Of a DNA stretch of 64,000 nt, positions 1 through 11,406 are shown in pieces. The notes under the pieces are model-generated. The model searched no databases. It saw only the letters and a list, made by a program, of their open reading frames with translations, and was not told where the DNA came from. Origin of the DNA: Cylindrobasidium torrendii FP15055 ss-10 (taxonomy: Eukaryota; Basidiomycota; Agaricomycetes; Agaricales; Physalacriaceae). A program made the position numbers and the translations under genes. The stretch is from NCBI GenBank assembly GCA_000934385.1, contig KN880493.1, positions 1-64,000 of the forward strand, in the 5' to 3' direction. The first letter of the stretch is position 1. Each line of letters opens with the position of its first letter.

Positions 1-144
1 TACTCGACTCGGCACCCGCGCGGCGCCATCATTGTTGCCGGGTTGCCGATGGACTTCGTGTCGAGCCCTGTGGAGCTACCTTCCCTATATGGTGCGAGGG
101 GGTCGCTTACTCATGTGTGCCCGATCCGAATCTTGCACACCTCT
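1..144 (+). CDS. Possible 3' end of a gene cut by the window edge
   Basis: Frame 1 is open from the first base to a TGA at 142-144, giving 47 codons without a stop and no start codon at the edge. The peptide contains GAIIVAGLPMDFV and ends ILHTS. I do not recognise a family. A second frame is also open over the same stretch, so this may be chance or 3' UTR. It is listed because a gene entering from the left would end here, about 225 bases before the dehydrogenase start. Confidence 0.2.
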
Positions 145-370
145 TGACTTACACTATGTCAGTACCATGTAAACACATATCGCCAGGAGATATGCTTCGC
201 ACATGTTGAGTTTGGCGCAGTAGCGGACACTCTAGATTTCCTAAGAGCTTTTCCATGTCGTGCGTTCCCTCCCCGGACCGCCCCAGGATAAGACGTCGCG
301 GGCCGGTCGACGTTCGATCTGGCATACGGCGAGCAAGCACGCGTGACGTTTCTCTCTCAATCTCACCATC

Positions 371-1493
371 ATGTCCACCTACATCGCTTCCAATCTCTTC
401 AGCCTCAAGGGACTCGTCGCCACTGTCACCGGCGGCGGTACAGGAATTGGATTTCGCATCGCTAGTGGGCTGGCGGCGAATGGCGCTAAGGTGTATATTA
501 CGGGTCGGAGGCGGGAGGTCTTGGAGAAAGCGGCCAGCCAAATAGAGGGAAATGTCATCCCGTTGGTGTCTCCAAAGCGATCTCGCTATGCGTGCTGATG
601 CAGGGTTGATCAGGTTACCCATGGATGTGACCTCGAAGGAAAGCATTTTGAACGCGAAGAAGATCATTCAAGAACAAGAAGGAAAGCTGCACATCTTGGT
701 GAACAAGTATGTCTATGACTCCAGGAAGGCGTCGAGCGAGCTGACATCTTTCGAGTGCTGGCCAAGAGGGGTTCGTGCATCTGCTCGATTGCTTCAACCA
801 AGATTGACGTTTTCAGGCCGACATCGAGATGGTTCAACAAGACATCCTCGCCAGAAAGAAAGGACGCCGAATCGATAGGTAGCGCGCTGTTCGAAGAGTC
901 TGCTCAAGGGTGGAAGGACGTTTACGCCATTAACACGCATTCCATCTTCTTCGTCTCGACTGCTTTCCTTGGTCTGCTCGACAAGGGGTCTCGGGAAACT
1001 CCTGGATACACTTCTACAATCATCAACATAACGAGCATCTCTGGACTAATGAAATTAGCCCAAGAACATGTACGTCCAATCCTTCATTTTTATGACATCG
1101 CAATGACTGAGATTTTGCAATGTCCAGTTCGCCTACAACTCTTCCAAGGCCGCGGCATCGGCGCTCACCAAGACTATGGCAACAGAATTTGCACTCAAGG
1201 ACATCCAAGTCCGTGTAAACGCAATCGCGCCAGGCGTTTATGAATCCGAGATGACATTCGACAAAATCACGCCGAAGATGGTTGACCAAATAGGAAATGG
1301 TGTCATGCCCGTGCCCGCACAACGCGCTGGAACGTAAGTCCGTTTCATTCTTGGTTTCTAGCATTGTTCTGAAATGGGTCACAGTCCGGAAGAGGCGGTG
1401 GCAACGGCGTTGTACCTCGCATCGCGTGCAGGATGCTATATGAATGGCCAAGAACTGGTCATTGACGGAGGTTATCTTTGTGTCAACCCTTGA
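371..1493 (+). CDS. Short-chain dehydrogenase/reductase (SDR), multi-exon
   Basis: An NAD(P)-dependent oxidoreductase of the classical SDR fold; the substrate is unknown. Visible motifs are the cofactor loop TGGGTGIG near residue 20, NNAG after splicing at about 711/761, the structural serine region INITSISG, and the catalytic YNSSK near 1130-1145. The end reads NGQELVIDGGYLCVNP, the usual SDR C-terminus. The start MSTYIASNLFSLKG is the first methionine ahead of the Rossmann strand. At least five short introns are needed; I place them near 573-621, 711-759, 777-822, 1072-1127 and 1334-1385. Total length is about 290 residues, normal for the family. Fungal relatives are often annotated as 3-oxoacyl-ACP-reductase-like or gluconate dehydrogenase-like, but nothing here fixes the substrate. 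Confidence 0.9.
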
Positions 1494-1611
1494 GTGTAGT
1501 TCGAACGTATCTGGCCGAACGACAAGATGCTCGCGGGGTAATGTAGTCAATTCGTAATGCAATGTCATAACAGTCGTCGAAGTCCAAGCTCGCCCCTCCT
1601 AAATAAGTAGA

Positions 1612-3606
1612 CTACTTTCCCAGCCTCGCACGGACCGCATCTTGGAGAGCTGTCCCGTCGTCCTCTTCCAACGACCATGTGAAGCATCCAGCCATCCCGC
1701 TTTCAAGGGCATACTGCGCCTTGATTCCGAGAGATGCCGTATCTGTTCACAAAGTCAGTGTTACATTTTCAAGGGCAAGGTAAGCCAAATAAACATACCG
1801 TCGAATGTCACGACAGTGCTTTGGCTCACATTGTAGATATACTGCATGCGAATGTTAGGTGCTTAGATGGGGAAAAGAGAGGGAGAAGACGTACAGGAGT
1901 GTCACTGCACCAATCCCACTGGTACGTGAACCCGTTCGTGGAGTTGTATGTCCCATCGGCCTGCTTGAACAGCGCGCCACTTTCGACGATCTTCCCAAAT
2001 GGAATCTGCTGGCCGTACCACGATTGCAGATTCGCGTCCGCCTTGGCCTTGATGCCCTTCTTCTCACGCGGATGCGGAATAAGCGTTGTCGAACTCTTTT
2101 TACCCTCGACAAGACTCCCGGACAGCCCTGTAGCGGTACTCTGAGAGACGTATCCGTATGTGGGGAGCCCGAGGAGGAGCTTGTTGGCAGGGAATCCGGC
2201 GTTCGTCCATGAAGCGAAGGCAGCTTTGGCGGTGGCCTGTGGCTGGGTGTTTGTGCCACACTTGTCTTCGTACGGTGCGTTCGGGCCTGGGTTGGCGGAC
2301 GCGCCCCAGACGTCGTAGTTCCTACGCGAAAGATAAGCTTAGGTGCTCGTTTTGAAAATCAGTATGCTGACATGATATTAACGTAGTCCATGACAGCAGC
2401 AAACGAAGAGACGTCCGTGAGTGGGCTCCCATTGGCGCCGAGCCATGGCTGGTGGGTGACTGCAGATGAGATGATCTTGTTGTCCCCAATCTGCGTGCGC
2501 AGCGCCTTGAAGAGCTTGAGAAGATTTGCAGTGTCCTCTGAAGCGTGAGGGTTCCCGGCGCCAGTGGAGTTCGGATATTCCTCGAATGAACATCAAGACG
2601 AGGATTTCGCGCAGAGAAGAAGAGAAGCATACCCAGTCGATGTCGACGCCGTCCAAGTCGTGGTTGTTTATGGCGTCTGCCATAGCCTGGACGAAGGTTG
2701 TACGGTTGGTTTTATTGGTGACGGCGTTGGAGAACCAATAGCTGCCTCCCCATCCACCTGGATACTCGTGAGAACCGAATGCTGCGAAGAGGTTGTACGT
2801 GAAGACGCACCGACTGAGAGGACAACTTTCGTTCCCTGGCCACTGTTCCTCGCGCTGGACACAAGTCGGTTGAGGACATCTTGACCTCCACTGTCCCAGT
2901 CAAGCCCAGATGACTGGTTGGGCATTGCAAAGGCTACGAAGAATTAGCGTCATAACAAGGTCGAAAGCGTCCACCTACCAAAGAAGAGAATATCATACTT
3001 GCTGAAGTCGATGTTCTCTGGTGCAAGGGTGCCAGTAGCCCAGTCTAGGCGTATGTCAGTCGTCATGGCCTCAAGAACCAGGACGCAGCACATACCGGGA
3101 TAATATGACGCAGCGATAGGGTTACTTACCGCTTTGCTTCTTGGTGCTCCCTTGACCATCGACAAAGCAGTTTGCCGCGAGAAGGTCGATGGTACGGCGT
3201 CCTCGGGGTGGAAAGACCCGTCGCTGGCGTTACCTGGCACGAAGAAGGAGCGGATCTCGTTGCTGTCGCTGAACTTTGGGTCGTTGAGCAGAGCTTCGAG
3301 GTACGCCTGGAGGCCGGTCTTGCGCTCAGAGATGAGGGCGTCATCGATCCAAGCGGAAGGCAGGAACGTTGTCGTTAGGATGCGTTTGGGCGGGAGGGCG
3401 TGGCCTGTGCCGCCGAGGTTGTGCTCCAAGTGGATGAACTACATACATAAGCGTCTGTAAAAGAGGCCAAGGTTGAAGCGTACATCAGAGTAACGCTTCT
3501 GCAAGGTGTAATGGGCGCCATTGCGAGTGAGCTCGACAGAGTATAGGATGTGAGGGCGAGGTGAAGAAGTTGTCGTGTGCTTGTTGATCGTTATAAGAGG
3601 TGGCAT
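1612..3606 (-). CDS. PX-domain / GH18 chitinase fusion protein
   Basis: Glycoside hydrolase family 18 enzymes cleave beta-1,4 N-acetylglucosamine chains. After splicing, this protein carries the substrate motif LSVGGWGGSYWFS and the catalytic motif DGVDIDWEYP, with the acid glutamate supplied by the first codon after an intron. It ends AGCFTWSLEEDDG, also typical of GH18. The first 105 or so residues are not a signal peptide. They read like a phosphoinositide-binding Phox (PX) domain: YSVELTRNGAHYTLQKRYSD, then FIHLEHNLG, a proline-rich LPPKR, and an SERKTGLQAYLEALL helix. The PX part spans an intron at about 3440-3485 and is in frame with the enzyme. At least six introns are present. The protein, about 500 residues, is predicted to be cytosolic or bound to endosomal membranes rather than secreted. 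The start is the ATG at 3606; an in-frame ATG at 3642 would add 12 residues. Confidence 0.88.
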
Positions 3607-3661
3607 GATGACAAGAGCGAGACGAGAAGAGGGACTGCGCAAATGCTATGATGCACGACAG

Positions 3662-3668
3662 TTATATA
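3662..3668 (-). promoter_or_regulatory. TATA-like box of the PX-GH18 gene
   Basis: On the minus strand the sequence reads TATATAA, about 56 bases upstream of the chosen ATG at 3606. Its position and sequence fit a core promoter. Confidence 0.45.
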
Positions 3669-4893
3669 CGCTCTGAGGTGGTAATGTCTCGTGATGAGTG
3701 TTCTATCGGAAGTATGCATCAAAAGAAGCACCACTTCCATCGGTGCCCAGTCGCGGAGCACCAAGTCCCTTGAGATAGCGACGTGAGGTGGTACGCTGCA
3801 ACAGAGACAACCATATCCAGCAAGGGATTGTGTTCGAGTCTACATAGAACAAAGCTGCCAAACATATGATCTCCAAAAGAATGAGGAGCACACGTCGCAG
3901 AAAACATGTGATGAGCAAGTCTACTTCAGAAAAGAGAGACGTTAGAGTAGCAGAAGAGCTGAAAACGAGAGTGCTTCTGGAAGAGAAGTACGTATGTAGG
4001 ATTCCTGCGAAGAGGAATGATTGGCACGGTGCATATTGAGATGCCTAGAGGAGGCGACGATAGACTTATATGAATCCTTGGCGCCAACAGGCATTACAAT
4101 AGAAGACATAACCGAAGACTAGACCTGCGAACCCTATCGCTAAGCTCAAGCCTCAGTGTATGTCTCGATCGGCGCGACGCTGCCCGGGGGAAGGGGCTTG
4201 GTGCTGTAGGCTGTATGTTCGAGGTGGAAACATAGAGTAGACCCGTAGATAGAGTTTAAATCCACGTAGTATCTTCGAACGGTGCGCAGGAAGATGGACG
4301 TCCGAGAAGACCCTTGAGCTAAGTCACACCTAAGTGATTGTCACAGCCACCGATCACTTTCCCACGCTTTGGCAGGCTTTAGCTCGGGGTGGGTCCATTG
4401 ACCTAACTTCACCACTACTAACAAGGGCTTCAAGCCACTCGGTTGGTACAGCACACGACCTTGATAGTTCGCTTTGGTGGCTCCGCGTTGCTTTTGGGCT
4501 GTCATGTTTCGCCTCTTTCGCTAGAGGCGCGGAGATCGAACCGCACACCGAAACGCAAAAAGCCTAGCAAGAGCGCATCAGAAAGCTATCCGAGCAGACT
4601 CTTGAAGAGCTCCAAGCTCGAGGTTCAAGTCGATTCTAAGCTCCGGCGCACGCTCTCGGCGGTCGTACACCGCACGACAACGCTAGTCAAGACGAGTCAG
4701 CCGGTGCCACTCGATCGTCGACTTGTTTGACTCGTTTCCTGCCTACAAATATGGCTCGTTCACTTACTCTCTCTTATAAAGAGCTCCAGCTTCATTTCTC
4801 TGCCTCGTTTGCAACGCTGAACTTAAATAATCGCTGCTTATAGTCGCTGCTACATTCACTCTCCACCACACGCCTAGCCTGACATTCCTCACT
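3669..4893. other. Intergenic region between divergent genes
   Basis: No exon with recognisable coding signal was found on either strand. Short open frames around 4334-4730 have no family resemblance, no conserved splice structure and overlap each other in different frames. The right end holds the TATA box of the next gene. I see no terminal repeats or transposase. Confidence 0.5.
4775..4780 (+). promoter_or_regulatory. TATA box upstream of the small acidic gene
   Basis: TATAAA lies 114 bases upstream of the ATG at 4894 and is followed by a pyrimidine-rich stretch, as is common at fungal transcription starts. Confidence 0.45.
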
Positions 4894-5395
4894 ATGGTTT
4901 CATTCAGGCGTACTCAGCGAGCAATGGCGCGCGTCCATCGCAATGGGAATATATTGGCAGACGCTACCGCCAGTCTTACCCAGAGGGCCTCCAAGGACCA
5001 AGAGCGCCATCGCGCTATGCTCATGGTCTTTGACACTTTGGACTCATCAGAGGATGGTGATGATTGTGCGTGATGTCTTCTGTTGCATTAACTTTGCTCA
5101 TACATATGTAGCCCATTATTCAAAGGACGCAGATTCGACAGAGGCTGCATCCGAGTCGACTTCGTCCAGCGTGCTATCCTACCACTGCTACCACTCTGAG
5201 GAAGGTTCTGAAGAGGCAGAGTCCGAGGCCGATATGGACAATGCTCTTTCTCAATCTACTATCACAATTTCAGCCAACGAGGATGTAGAATGGGACGTCT
5301 GCGACGTTTCTGACAATGAGATGGAGGTCGAGGTTGACGTTTTCGAAATGGAGTCGGAAGACGATGAAGGATGGGATATGTTCTCTGATGGATGA
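4894..5395 (+). CDS. Small highly acidic protein of unknown function
   Basis: Two exons, 4894-5065 and 5112-5395, join in phase across a 46-base GTGCGT...TGTAG intron and give 151 residues. The first third is basic (RRTQRAMARVHR) and helical-looking. The rest is dominated by Asp, Glu and Ser, ending DDEGWDMFSDG. There is no signal peptide, membrane segment or known domain. A TATA box precedes it. Acidic tails of this kind occur in nuclear chaperones and transcription-associated proteins, but I cannot assign a role. It could be a lineage-restricted gene. Confidence 0.55.
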
Positions 5396-6286
5396 TAGAA
5401 CGCATATCACAAACACTCCGATTCCATATTGAAATCTTTGCGACTATGTCATAGGACTGGGTCCTCGTCGTCCTTAATCGGTGTAGACGTTGGCCTGGGA
5501 AGTTGCTATAGTTCAAGCAGCTTTCCGAAGCAGTCAATAGTATTATGGCAAACCTAGGCGGATAATTCTGATGTTAGCACAGAGAAATGATGTTGGGAGG
5601 TGCGGGAAAATTATGTCGGCAAGTGCGCCTTTGTGCAAGCCTCTTGATATGGGTGCGGGACGTGCGATTTCTTCGTCTTATCATGGTATGTCGAAGCGTG
5701 TAAATCCTCTGCCATTGGTTCTCAAGTGGACGGTGGCATATGAGAATATACAGTATAGATGCCCAGTGGTAGGGACCTGTCACTGTGAAGACTCGTGATG
5801 CAAGCTACCTTGAAGCATCAGCTATTCTTTTGGTCGCGAAACATGCTTATAATTTAGCACTGTGATGGTGTAACGCATACATTGAACATGATTCCTCCAT
5901 GTACTAATTTTTCGGAGGTCTGGGCTCCCCTTTGAGTTCAAAAAACATAACTTCATCAAATTGTGGCGGTATGTTCCTAGTCCGTGGTAAGGCTCCTCCG
6001 GGCGTTCTTTCGCCGGGCTCCCAGAGAAAACCGGAAATTGGTGCGCCGGACGATGGAAAGACATATAACGGCCTCGATTTCCTGAACACACTTTCCCTCT
6101 CCTCTGCCATAATGTAATTCTTTATGTTTTTTCTCATCTTTATGCTGCCAGACACCGCCAGAGGCGCAGGCTGTCGGCGGTACGGGCCGCATCTCTGTGA
6201 TCATGATCATCGAAATCTATATGGCTCCGCGCTTTTCGGCAGAGCCCAGCATCTTCTCTCGCCTGTGCTTGAGATAAAGCGCATAT
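5396..6286. other. Intergenic region and likely 5' UTR of the Zn2Cys6 gene
   Basis: No coding signal was recognised. Short overlapping frames at 5571-5798 and 5932-6117 have no homology I can see. The last 300 bases, with pyrimidine tracts near 6121-6145, are likely promoter and leader of the downstream transcription factor. Confidence 0.4.
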
Positions 6287-9200
6287 ATGATGGCAGGCCA
6301 TGCTAGCAATCAGGACTCTAACTGGAACCACCACCACTCCCAACAAGAGCCAGCGATGATTGGCCCCGCGACCACTTTCTACGACCCCGGCGCTTCCGCG
6401 AATTATCCTGCCGTCAATGAGCAGGCGTATACACAATGGGCCCAGTCTTATCAGTCGAACGGCGGCCAGCAGCAGCAAAGTCATTACCCCCAGCAGCAGC
6501 ATCGCCCACAGCAGCAATGGCACTACGAGGCCCAGTATGCCAACGACGGGCACTATTATGAACAGACCCAACCTCCTCAGCCGGGGTACTCTCTTCAATC
6601 TCAGTCTCTGCCACAATCTTCGACGTCTCCCTCCTTGCCGCCCTCGCAGACGACTCAGACGACGAATACCAAGGCGCCTACCAAACCACCGCCTAACAAG
6701 CGCAAGCGCGCCGCGCCAGCGCCTGAGCCTGGTTCCGACTCGGACGACGACGACAACGCTATCATGATAGGCGGCATCAACGGCAATAATGGGTCGGGCA
6801 ATGGCAAGAGCCGACCGTATGTGCTGTCCCAGACACATCCCCGATGACTAACTTACCCGTTTGGCAGAACTGGTGCCTGCACACACTGCAAGAAGCTCAA
6901 GATGAAGTGCGACTTCAGTCCTCCTGGCGCTGATACGTGCAAACGGTGCAAGGGGGGCGGGCATGTGTGTATCGTGGAGGGCAGGAAGCAGCGAACAGCG
7001 CCAAAGTATGTCATAAGCGCCATATCAACTGTTCCTTCTCACGCCCAACTGCAGTAAGCGCGAATACCTCTTGGCTCAAATTCGCCAAAAAGACGCTATC
7101 ATCGACAGTTTGCTCAAGCAACTCAATAATCCTTTTCTATCTACACCCCTCAGCATCGCATCCTACAAGAGTGCTGTCAATGACGCCAGTGTTGTTCAAT
7201 GGCTCAACACACTGCAAAGCCCGAAGCCCGACTCACGGTCCGACATGAACACGCCTCGCGATTCTGCTCCCGTTGATGATGAGAGCGACGAAGACGATGA
7301 GAGTCTGGGTGAGGACCAGGACGGCGTGGACGATGAAGGCTCTGGAACCGCACTTCCGGAATCCCATGTCCCCATCGGCTTGATTGCGACTCTATCGCTC
7401 ACCAACCAAGGCAAGCATGCCGCCTCTGGCTCCAAGGCTCCAGATGATCTCGACGACGAGAATGTTGGTGTCGCAAACAAGACCTACTTCATGCCCGGGC
7501 CTGCAACTTCACTCGACCAGCGAGCTTCGCTCATCGACCAACACTCCCCACCAGAGATTCTTGTACACGGCCTAGTCACACCTACCGATGTCGATGAATT
7601 GTTCAAGGTGTTTTATGAGCGTGTTAATCCGTTCATCTCCCTCCTCGATCCCGCCATTCACACACCACAAACAACTTTCACACGCTGCCCATTCCTGTTC
7701 ACCGTCATTTGCGCCATTTCTTCTCGTTACCACCCGCCGAAGGCATCCATCTATCCCATCGCCATGCACTTTGCGAAGCACAGCGCTGCCAACGCACTTA
7801 TCGACGGATGGAAGAGCGTTGAGCTTTGCCAGGCATATATTCTCATGAGCATTTACGCCGTACCTGCTCGGAGATGGGAAGAAGATCGTTCTTGGCTCTA
7901 TACTGGCCTCGCCATCCGCATTGCCACAGATCTTAGCCTCCACCAGCCGACTCGTGGGGCAACCAACGACCGTGAGCAACTTAACCGCCAACGCGTGTGG
8001 CAAATCTGCTTCAATCTTGACCGCAGCACCGCTACGCAGTTTGGTCGCCCCACCACAGTGCGCGAGGATGCGAATATTCGCAACTCTGTTGACTGGTACA
8101 AGCGTAGCAAGAACAACATCGAGTACGACGTCCATATGTGCGCGTACACCGTTCTTCTGCGTATCGTCGCCCGCTTCCACGAAGATATTCTCCAGGCGAA
8201 CGGGCGGAGGATCGACTTCAGGGCGTTGACGCTTCCCTATGACAAAGAGCTGGATGATTTCTACCATGACTGGGACGCCAGATTCAAGGAGGTTGACGGT
8301 GACGAGGGAGCGCAAGTGAGGCGCAAGTTGATGCCCTTCCTTCTGGGGTACTCCCGCCTCGTCATCTGGTCGTTTGGTTTCCAACAAGCCTACTCTCGAG
8401 GAATTCGTGATGGTGACGAGCTGTTCTTCAAAAAGGTCAGCAACATTTTATGTCCTGGGCATCGGTTGACCCTTCCTTAGTGTCTCGACAGTGCGAAGAG
8501 CGTCATTCGAATCATGACCGACGATCTCATTCCAACTGGATTCATGCGCTACTCGCCCGACGGCCACTTTGTGTTCTGCGCGTTCGCCTCGGCATTCCTT
8601 CTCAAACTTCTGCGACCCGAGTTCATGGCGTCCTCGAAGAACAGCTCTCCGACGTCGCCCAATGGACCCAAGGGCAAAGCACCTTCACACCCGCTGCTCA
8701 CCAAGGCCGACGAGGATGAGATCTTTGGACTCATCGCGGTCCTCATCCAGAAGCTGAGCAGCAACAGTGTAGCCATCGACGAACGGCACACTCCTCGACT
8801 CTACGCTCGATTCCTGGCCGGCTTGCTTGGCAAATGTCGGCGCGAGGCAAGCCAGGAGGGTGGTATGAGCGCTGCGCTTGGTGCACCTTCTGCACCCATC
8901 GTCCAACAACCACACTATCAGTCGCCACAAAATGGCTATTCGCACGCACAGTCACAAGAATATTCGAACTACCAGTACCAGCAGCAGCAGCATCAGCAAC
9001 AGCAGTACCCAGTACAGTTTGGGAACGGCGGGGACATTGCGTTCAACTTTGAGTATCCGGGTTTAGGCCTCTCTGAGTCGGCGTTGGGCGTTGCGGGAGG
9101 GCAGCAGCCGGCGTACGCGCAGGACGGGCACAGTCCAGGGAGCGATCCTGGGGTGCTGGCGGCGCTGAAGAATCCGGCTTGGTGGGACACGATGATGATG

Positions 9201-9338
9201 CCTGGATTTACGTGGCCGGAGAGTGCTGGCAGCCCGGGGAGCAGTGTCGGGCATGGCAGTAGTAATGGGATGAATGGCGAGACCCCGCCGATGTATGGGC
9301 AGCAGCATCATCTTGGATACGTCAATGGGATGGCTTGA
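6287..9338 (+). CDS. Zn(2)Cys(6) fungal transcription factor with fungal-specific middle domain
   Basis: A DNA-binding regulator of roughly 960 residues. The binuclear zinc cluster is formed across two exons, with CTHCKKLKMKC followed by CKRCKGGGHVC. A short linker and a coiled-coil-like helix, KREYLLAQIRQKDAIIDSLLKQL, suit dimerisation. An acidic stretch (DDESDEDDESLGEDQD) follows, then a long alpha-helical fungal-specific domain with the usual WLYTGLAIRIATDLSLH-type segment. The N-terminus (residues 50-100) and the C-terminus (near 8970-9010) are rich in glutamine, which suggests activation domains. Introns lie near 6830-6867, 7005-7053 and 8434-8479. Two adjacent ATGs occur at 6287 and 6290. 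Relatives in mushrooms are variously named PriB-like or PrtT-like; I do not assign either, and the targets are unknown. Confidence 0.9.
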
Positions 9339-9675
9339 GCTATGTGGGTGGTTAGATTGGTGGCCTTGTTTTGGTTGAAAACGCTGTGCGTTTGTATGTT
9401 TAAGTGTGTACGATTCCAGGTAGCCTATTCTATGTATCGCTGTGTTAAGTATGTATGTATGTTTGTTGTATCGAAAGCTACAAAATTATTTTCTTTTGTG
9501 AATTCCTTTGATGTCGACGCTGTCCTTGGAGCTTCAGCTTCATTGTCTGCTATGTCCTAGCTATATTGGTCATGAAGCTCAGACCGTGACACTCTTCATC
9601 TACAGTATAGGCTTGTCGCATTCATTGCTATTCTACAGCTACATAGCACCCCTTCCTCGTGTCTGTACGGTTAGG
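9339..9675. other. Intergenic space between converging genes
   Basis: This is the 3' side of both the Zn2Cys6 gene (plus) and the F-box-like gene (minus). It is T-rich with a short TATG repeat near 9448-9463. It probably holds two overlapping 3' UTRs. I see no gene. Confidence 0.5.
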
Positions 9676-10721
9676 CTAGGGCTCAGCTTTAACTTGCGCG
9701 CGAAACCTCCCAGTCCCCATCCTTGAAGATTGTAATTCCCTAGAGGCTACGACCATTTCCGTAATCTCCCAGATATCTGGCTCCTCCGCGAGCAGCATGT
9801 CCCATCCCACGGCCGCCATGGTATCCACCGAGTCGATGACTGGGAGGTATTCCGCCAAATCGTCCGTCTCAAGCCCGTTTTCAGCGAGGATGAATGGGAC
9901 AATGTTTCCTCTAGCCATATCACGCAACGGGCGCACGTAGGCTGGGAGGCGCTGCCTCTCGTGGCATAGCCACACGAGCGTGAGTGGTACAGCAAAGCGC
10001 ACGAGCTGCTTTCCGAATATGTGAACGATAGAAGGGATGGAGGATATGGTGTACTCGAGAAAGTGTGAAAGGTCGTCGTGCAGAAGGATATTGCATACGA
10101 TGTGAGTGAGGTTGGGAGCAGAACGCGCGAATTGGCGCCAATACTCGATGTTTGCGGTGCTTCGGCTTTGTACGCTGACACAGAGATGGGTGAGGGAGGA
10201 TGGGAGGAATAACGGTCTGTCGCTTATAGAGTGCTTCAGGTAGAGACGTCGAAGGGTTGGGACTTGAAGGTCGTGCAGGAGCGTAACTGGAGTGTGAGGT
10301 GCGCCATGGACAGGGACGTAAGTCATGGATACGATATTGGTGCACACAGAGAGAATGGTGGTAATGTTTTCTTCCGGCACAGGATAAACTGTCTGGAAGA
10401 TGACAACGCGTACATGCCTGCAAGCAAGTTTGGTGCCGGCTTGTGTTTCGATAGCAAGCACAAAGCGGCGTATCTTGTCTTCAGTGTTGAGCAGTATTGT
10501 GTGATATAGAGCGCGTTCGACGCTGTGGAAGCTTTAATATGTGATATCTTGGCGATTCGTACATGGACTGACATTGTATGGACTGATGAAGACAACATGA
10601 GAAGCTCTTCACGAGCAAATTGGCGATACAGCAGCGCAGTTGTTTCGATTATTGTGGCCAGGACATCGAATGGGAGCGATATTTGGGACGTATGCTTGAT
10701 ACCCTCAATCTCAGTGGTCAT
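9676..10721 (-). CDS. F-box-like / leucine-rich protein
   Basis: The first exon begins MTTEIEGIKH and contains ISLPFDVLATIIETT, which fits the opening of an F-box-like domain (LP-x-D-V-L-x-x-I). A short intron of about 41 bases near 10534-10574 joins this to TIFHSVERALYHTILL. A long exon with leucine-rich segments follows (VPTLRRLYLKHSI, LPSSLTHLCVSV, APNLTHIVCNILL). Such proteins form large families in Agaricomycetes and are thought to act as substrate receptors of SCF ubiquitin ligases. The start is the ATG at 10721; an upstream in-frame ATG at 10787 would add 22 residues of unconvincing sequence. The C-terminal half has no motif I recognise. Confidence 0.65.
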
Positions 10722-11406
10722 GGCTGAGGCTCTGGTAGATGGTGGGATGACGCGACATATGTACAAGCTGCACGACGCTAGAGTCATATTCGGTTCGTGT
10801 TAGTCATGCACGCTGCCGATGGACACAAAACAGGTGTGTATGCATACATTTTGAAGTGACTCCCCCTCTCAAGAAATGCTTTCTCGTTCAGATTTGAAGA
10901 GTTGAACGTTCAAGGTAAGCACTGAACTGGCGTCGGCTGACCCCGAAGGCGGTCGATCATCCGCTTTGGCTTTTTACTCACTTACCACCTGCTTACCACC
11001 TTCGTTTTGCACAGGTTTTGCAGCAGCTTCGGGTACCTTCCAATGTCCATGAAGTGCCCCACGCCTCTTGAATGGCCTGATTCCCAGGTCTTCTTCTATT
11101 ATTCCTGCGTTTATGTTCCCAGAACAATACCACTGCTTGGGAGAGTTCCCGTCAATATGAAGGCCTTATTATGAAGGTTTGACTGCATTTCGCCATCGGT
11201 TGCCCCGTTTTGGACCGTTTTCATTGTACCCACGGGTATCAGACCCGCTAACGCAGAAATGGCCTCTGTCTAGGTAGCGTGTTTGCATCGTGTTCAAGGG
11301 CCCGGGTCCATCGTGTTTCCCGCACTCTATAGCACAATAGACCCACGAGGACACTGCGACACATAAACGAAAATTTCCGCAGGCTCTCTACCATACTCCC
11401 ATCATC
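10722..11406. other. Intergenic region between divergent genes
   Basis: Promoter space of the F-box-like gene and of kinase 1. A short direct repeat, cttaccacctgcttaccacc, occurs near 10981-11000. I see no coding exon, tRNA or transposon remnant. Confidence 0.4.

Noticed and set aside
149..667. Minus-strand open frame of 172 codons at the left edge
   Set aside because: It overlaps the first dehydrogenase exon and shows no domain or splice logic.
1023..1568. Minus-strand open frame of 181 codons
   Set aside because: It overlaps the dehydrogenase exons that carry YNSSK and the conserved end. No family resemblance.
6140..6838. Minus-strand open frame of 232 codons
   Set aside because: It is antisense to the glutamine-rich first exon of the Zn2Cys6 factor and is made of arginine/leucine runs, an expected mirror of the CAG and GAC codons.
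7572..8387. Minus-strand open frame of 271 codons
   Set aside because: It is antisense to the fungal-specific domain exon of the transcription factor. It has no motif, and the sense strand has clear zinc-cluster homology.
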